Source of the DNA: Seminavis robusta
Lineage: Eukaryota; Bacillariophyta; Bacillariophyceae; Naviculales; Naviculaceae
Assembly: GCA_903772945.1 (NCBI GenBank)
Contig: CAICTM010000927.1
Coordinates: 1 to 42,529, forward strand
DNA length: 42,529 bases
Reading direction: 5' to 3'
Position numbers and translations under genes: made by a program. The notes beneath the pieces are model-generated. The model was not told the origin of the DNA and made no database searches. It was given only the letters and a program-made list of their open reading frames with translations. Shown here in pieces: positions 41,491 to 42,529 of the stretch (positions are counted from its first letter, which is position 1; each line of letters starts with the position of its first letter).

Positions 41491-42529
41491 CTAAAAGCTA
41501 GTGTAAAGATCTTTCGAGTGTTTTGAGTTTGAGAGAATGAAAGTTATGAGAGGATTAGAAAGCTATGAAAACTAATCAATGAGAGAGATCCACAACCAAA
41601 GGATCGTAGATCTGAACTCCCGCGGGAGACTGTAGAGTGTGATAGAGTAGGTTGCGGTAGCAATCCTACTCACTCCACGATCCAAAAACGCACCAACAGG
41701 AAAGAACTTCGTGATTCATTGGACAAATGAACTACCAAGGGTGCTCCAAGACGCAGACGGAGTAACCATCGTTCTGAAACAGACGTGGGTTACCATATCC
41801 ATGACCGGTCGCATGACAGAGAACGTGAGTCCCGCGTAAGGTCGAGAAGACTCTCCGGATGAACATGGACTTCGCCGCAATTCACGCGCGTCAATCGTGG
41901 CAAGACTCACCACATCCGTTTCAAAGCAAACCGGAACATGTAAGGAACTCGCCAACGACTTATCCAGAAAAACCCGTAAGGAGAACACGGCACGTTCCCT
42001 ATCAACACCATGTCAACGATACTATGATGATTATCAGTATCAGAACGTTCGTTACGGTCAGCCAAGACAAAGGTCTTTACCACACAGACCGAGTCAATAA
42101 CAATGGCACTGTCGGCTCCGACATACTACCCCCAGTGCGGCACAGTCTACCAGACTTGGAACATAAGGTATTACACCCATACAAGGCCTGATCCCCTGTG
42201 GATTGCCATCGTGCGACGCGACATGTCTACATCCAATCTCCGAGATGGCCCCGCACTTTAATTCTATGTTCTCCTTGTCCGACTGATGTCGTGCCTTCTG
42301 TGACCCTGTCAGGGGCGAATGCAATACACGGCTCTAGCCTTATTCGCGACTCGATCCTAGATAGGGTTTGAGTTCGACTCATGACTGAGTTCCTGAATAG
42401 TCATTGAGACAGGGTTCTCATGACGCTTAGTCATACTAGGTTGATGATGAAACATCGCTCTAGATATTTAGCAGCGTGGAGTACTTCCACGCTACTAGAT
42501 AAATGCTAGACGAATCTTTCCACGTGTTC
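41491..42529. other. Unassigned repeat-like sequence
   Basis: No protein family was recognised. Overlapping open frames (41859-42191 and 41897-42100 plus; 41716-41988 minus) contain basic, Arg/Ser/His-rich pieces (TENVSPA, RTRHVPYQHHV) that could be decayed gag-like sequence, but none is convincing. The last 200 bp has several short self-complementary strings such as TGACTGAGT/ACTCATGACT. The region continues beyond the window. Confidence 0.4.

Overview
This is eukaryotic nuclear DNA, most likely from a diatom, with the pennate group the best guess; the genus cannot be fixed from the sequence. The evidence is short GT-AG introns (71-100 bp in three genes), a SANT/Myb-like domain of a type I associate with diatoms, diatom-style (CoDi-like) Ty1/copia retrotransposons, and a general pattern of sparse host genes in heavily repetitive DNA. 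No tRNA, rRNA or CRISPR was recognised.

Layout. 1-2667: the 3' half of a badly decayed Ty1/copia element (RT and RNase H remnants) ending in a 243-bp LTR. 2719-4300: two unrecognised ORFs and several short tandem repeats. 4441-7266: a 2.8-kb unit bounded by an exact 23-bp direct repeat, with a broken tyrosine-recombinase-like gene on the minus strand facing a small broken gene on the plus strand. 7489-8273: a 0.4-kb duplication carrying hairpins. 9130-12902: two convergent host genes, a three-exon SANT/Myb-like protein and a CWC27-type spliceosomal cyclophilin. 12938-25896: a broken DDE-transposase-like gene with one intron and a C-terminal Cys/His-rich domain, split by a 9.4-kb Ty1/copia element (15904 to about 25370) whose LTRs differ at about 7 of 405 positions. 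27317-29321: a three-exon AAAP-family amino acid transporter. 31411-31878: a small serine-rich protein. 33925-35052: an alpha/beta hydrolase with an N-terminal signal-like segment. 35268-36280: an ankyrin-repeat gene with one frame break. 36959-38499: a second broken tyrosine-recombinase-like gene. 39288 to about 41250: a broken Crinkler-type gene (ubiquitin-like header, P-loop NTPase, restriction-endonuclease-like tail). 41273 to about 41490: an inverted copy of the LTR seen at 2.4 kb, followed by unassigned repeat-like DNA.

Taken together, about six host genes sit among at least five mobile-element relics. The most informative parts are the nested copia insertion, which preserves both halves of an unfamiliar transposase; the CpG-to-TpG decay in that copia; the 23-bp-repeat-bounded recombinase unit; and the Crinkler relic beside a second recombinase relic. 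Most mobile genes carry several in-frame stops and frameshifts and are unlikely to be active.
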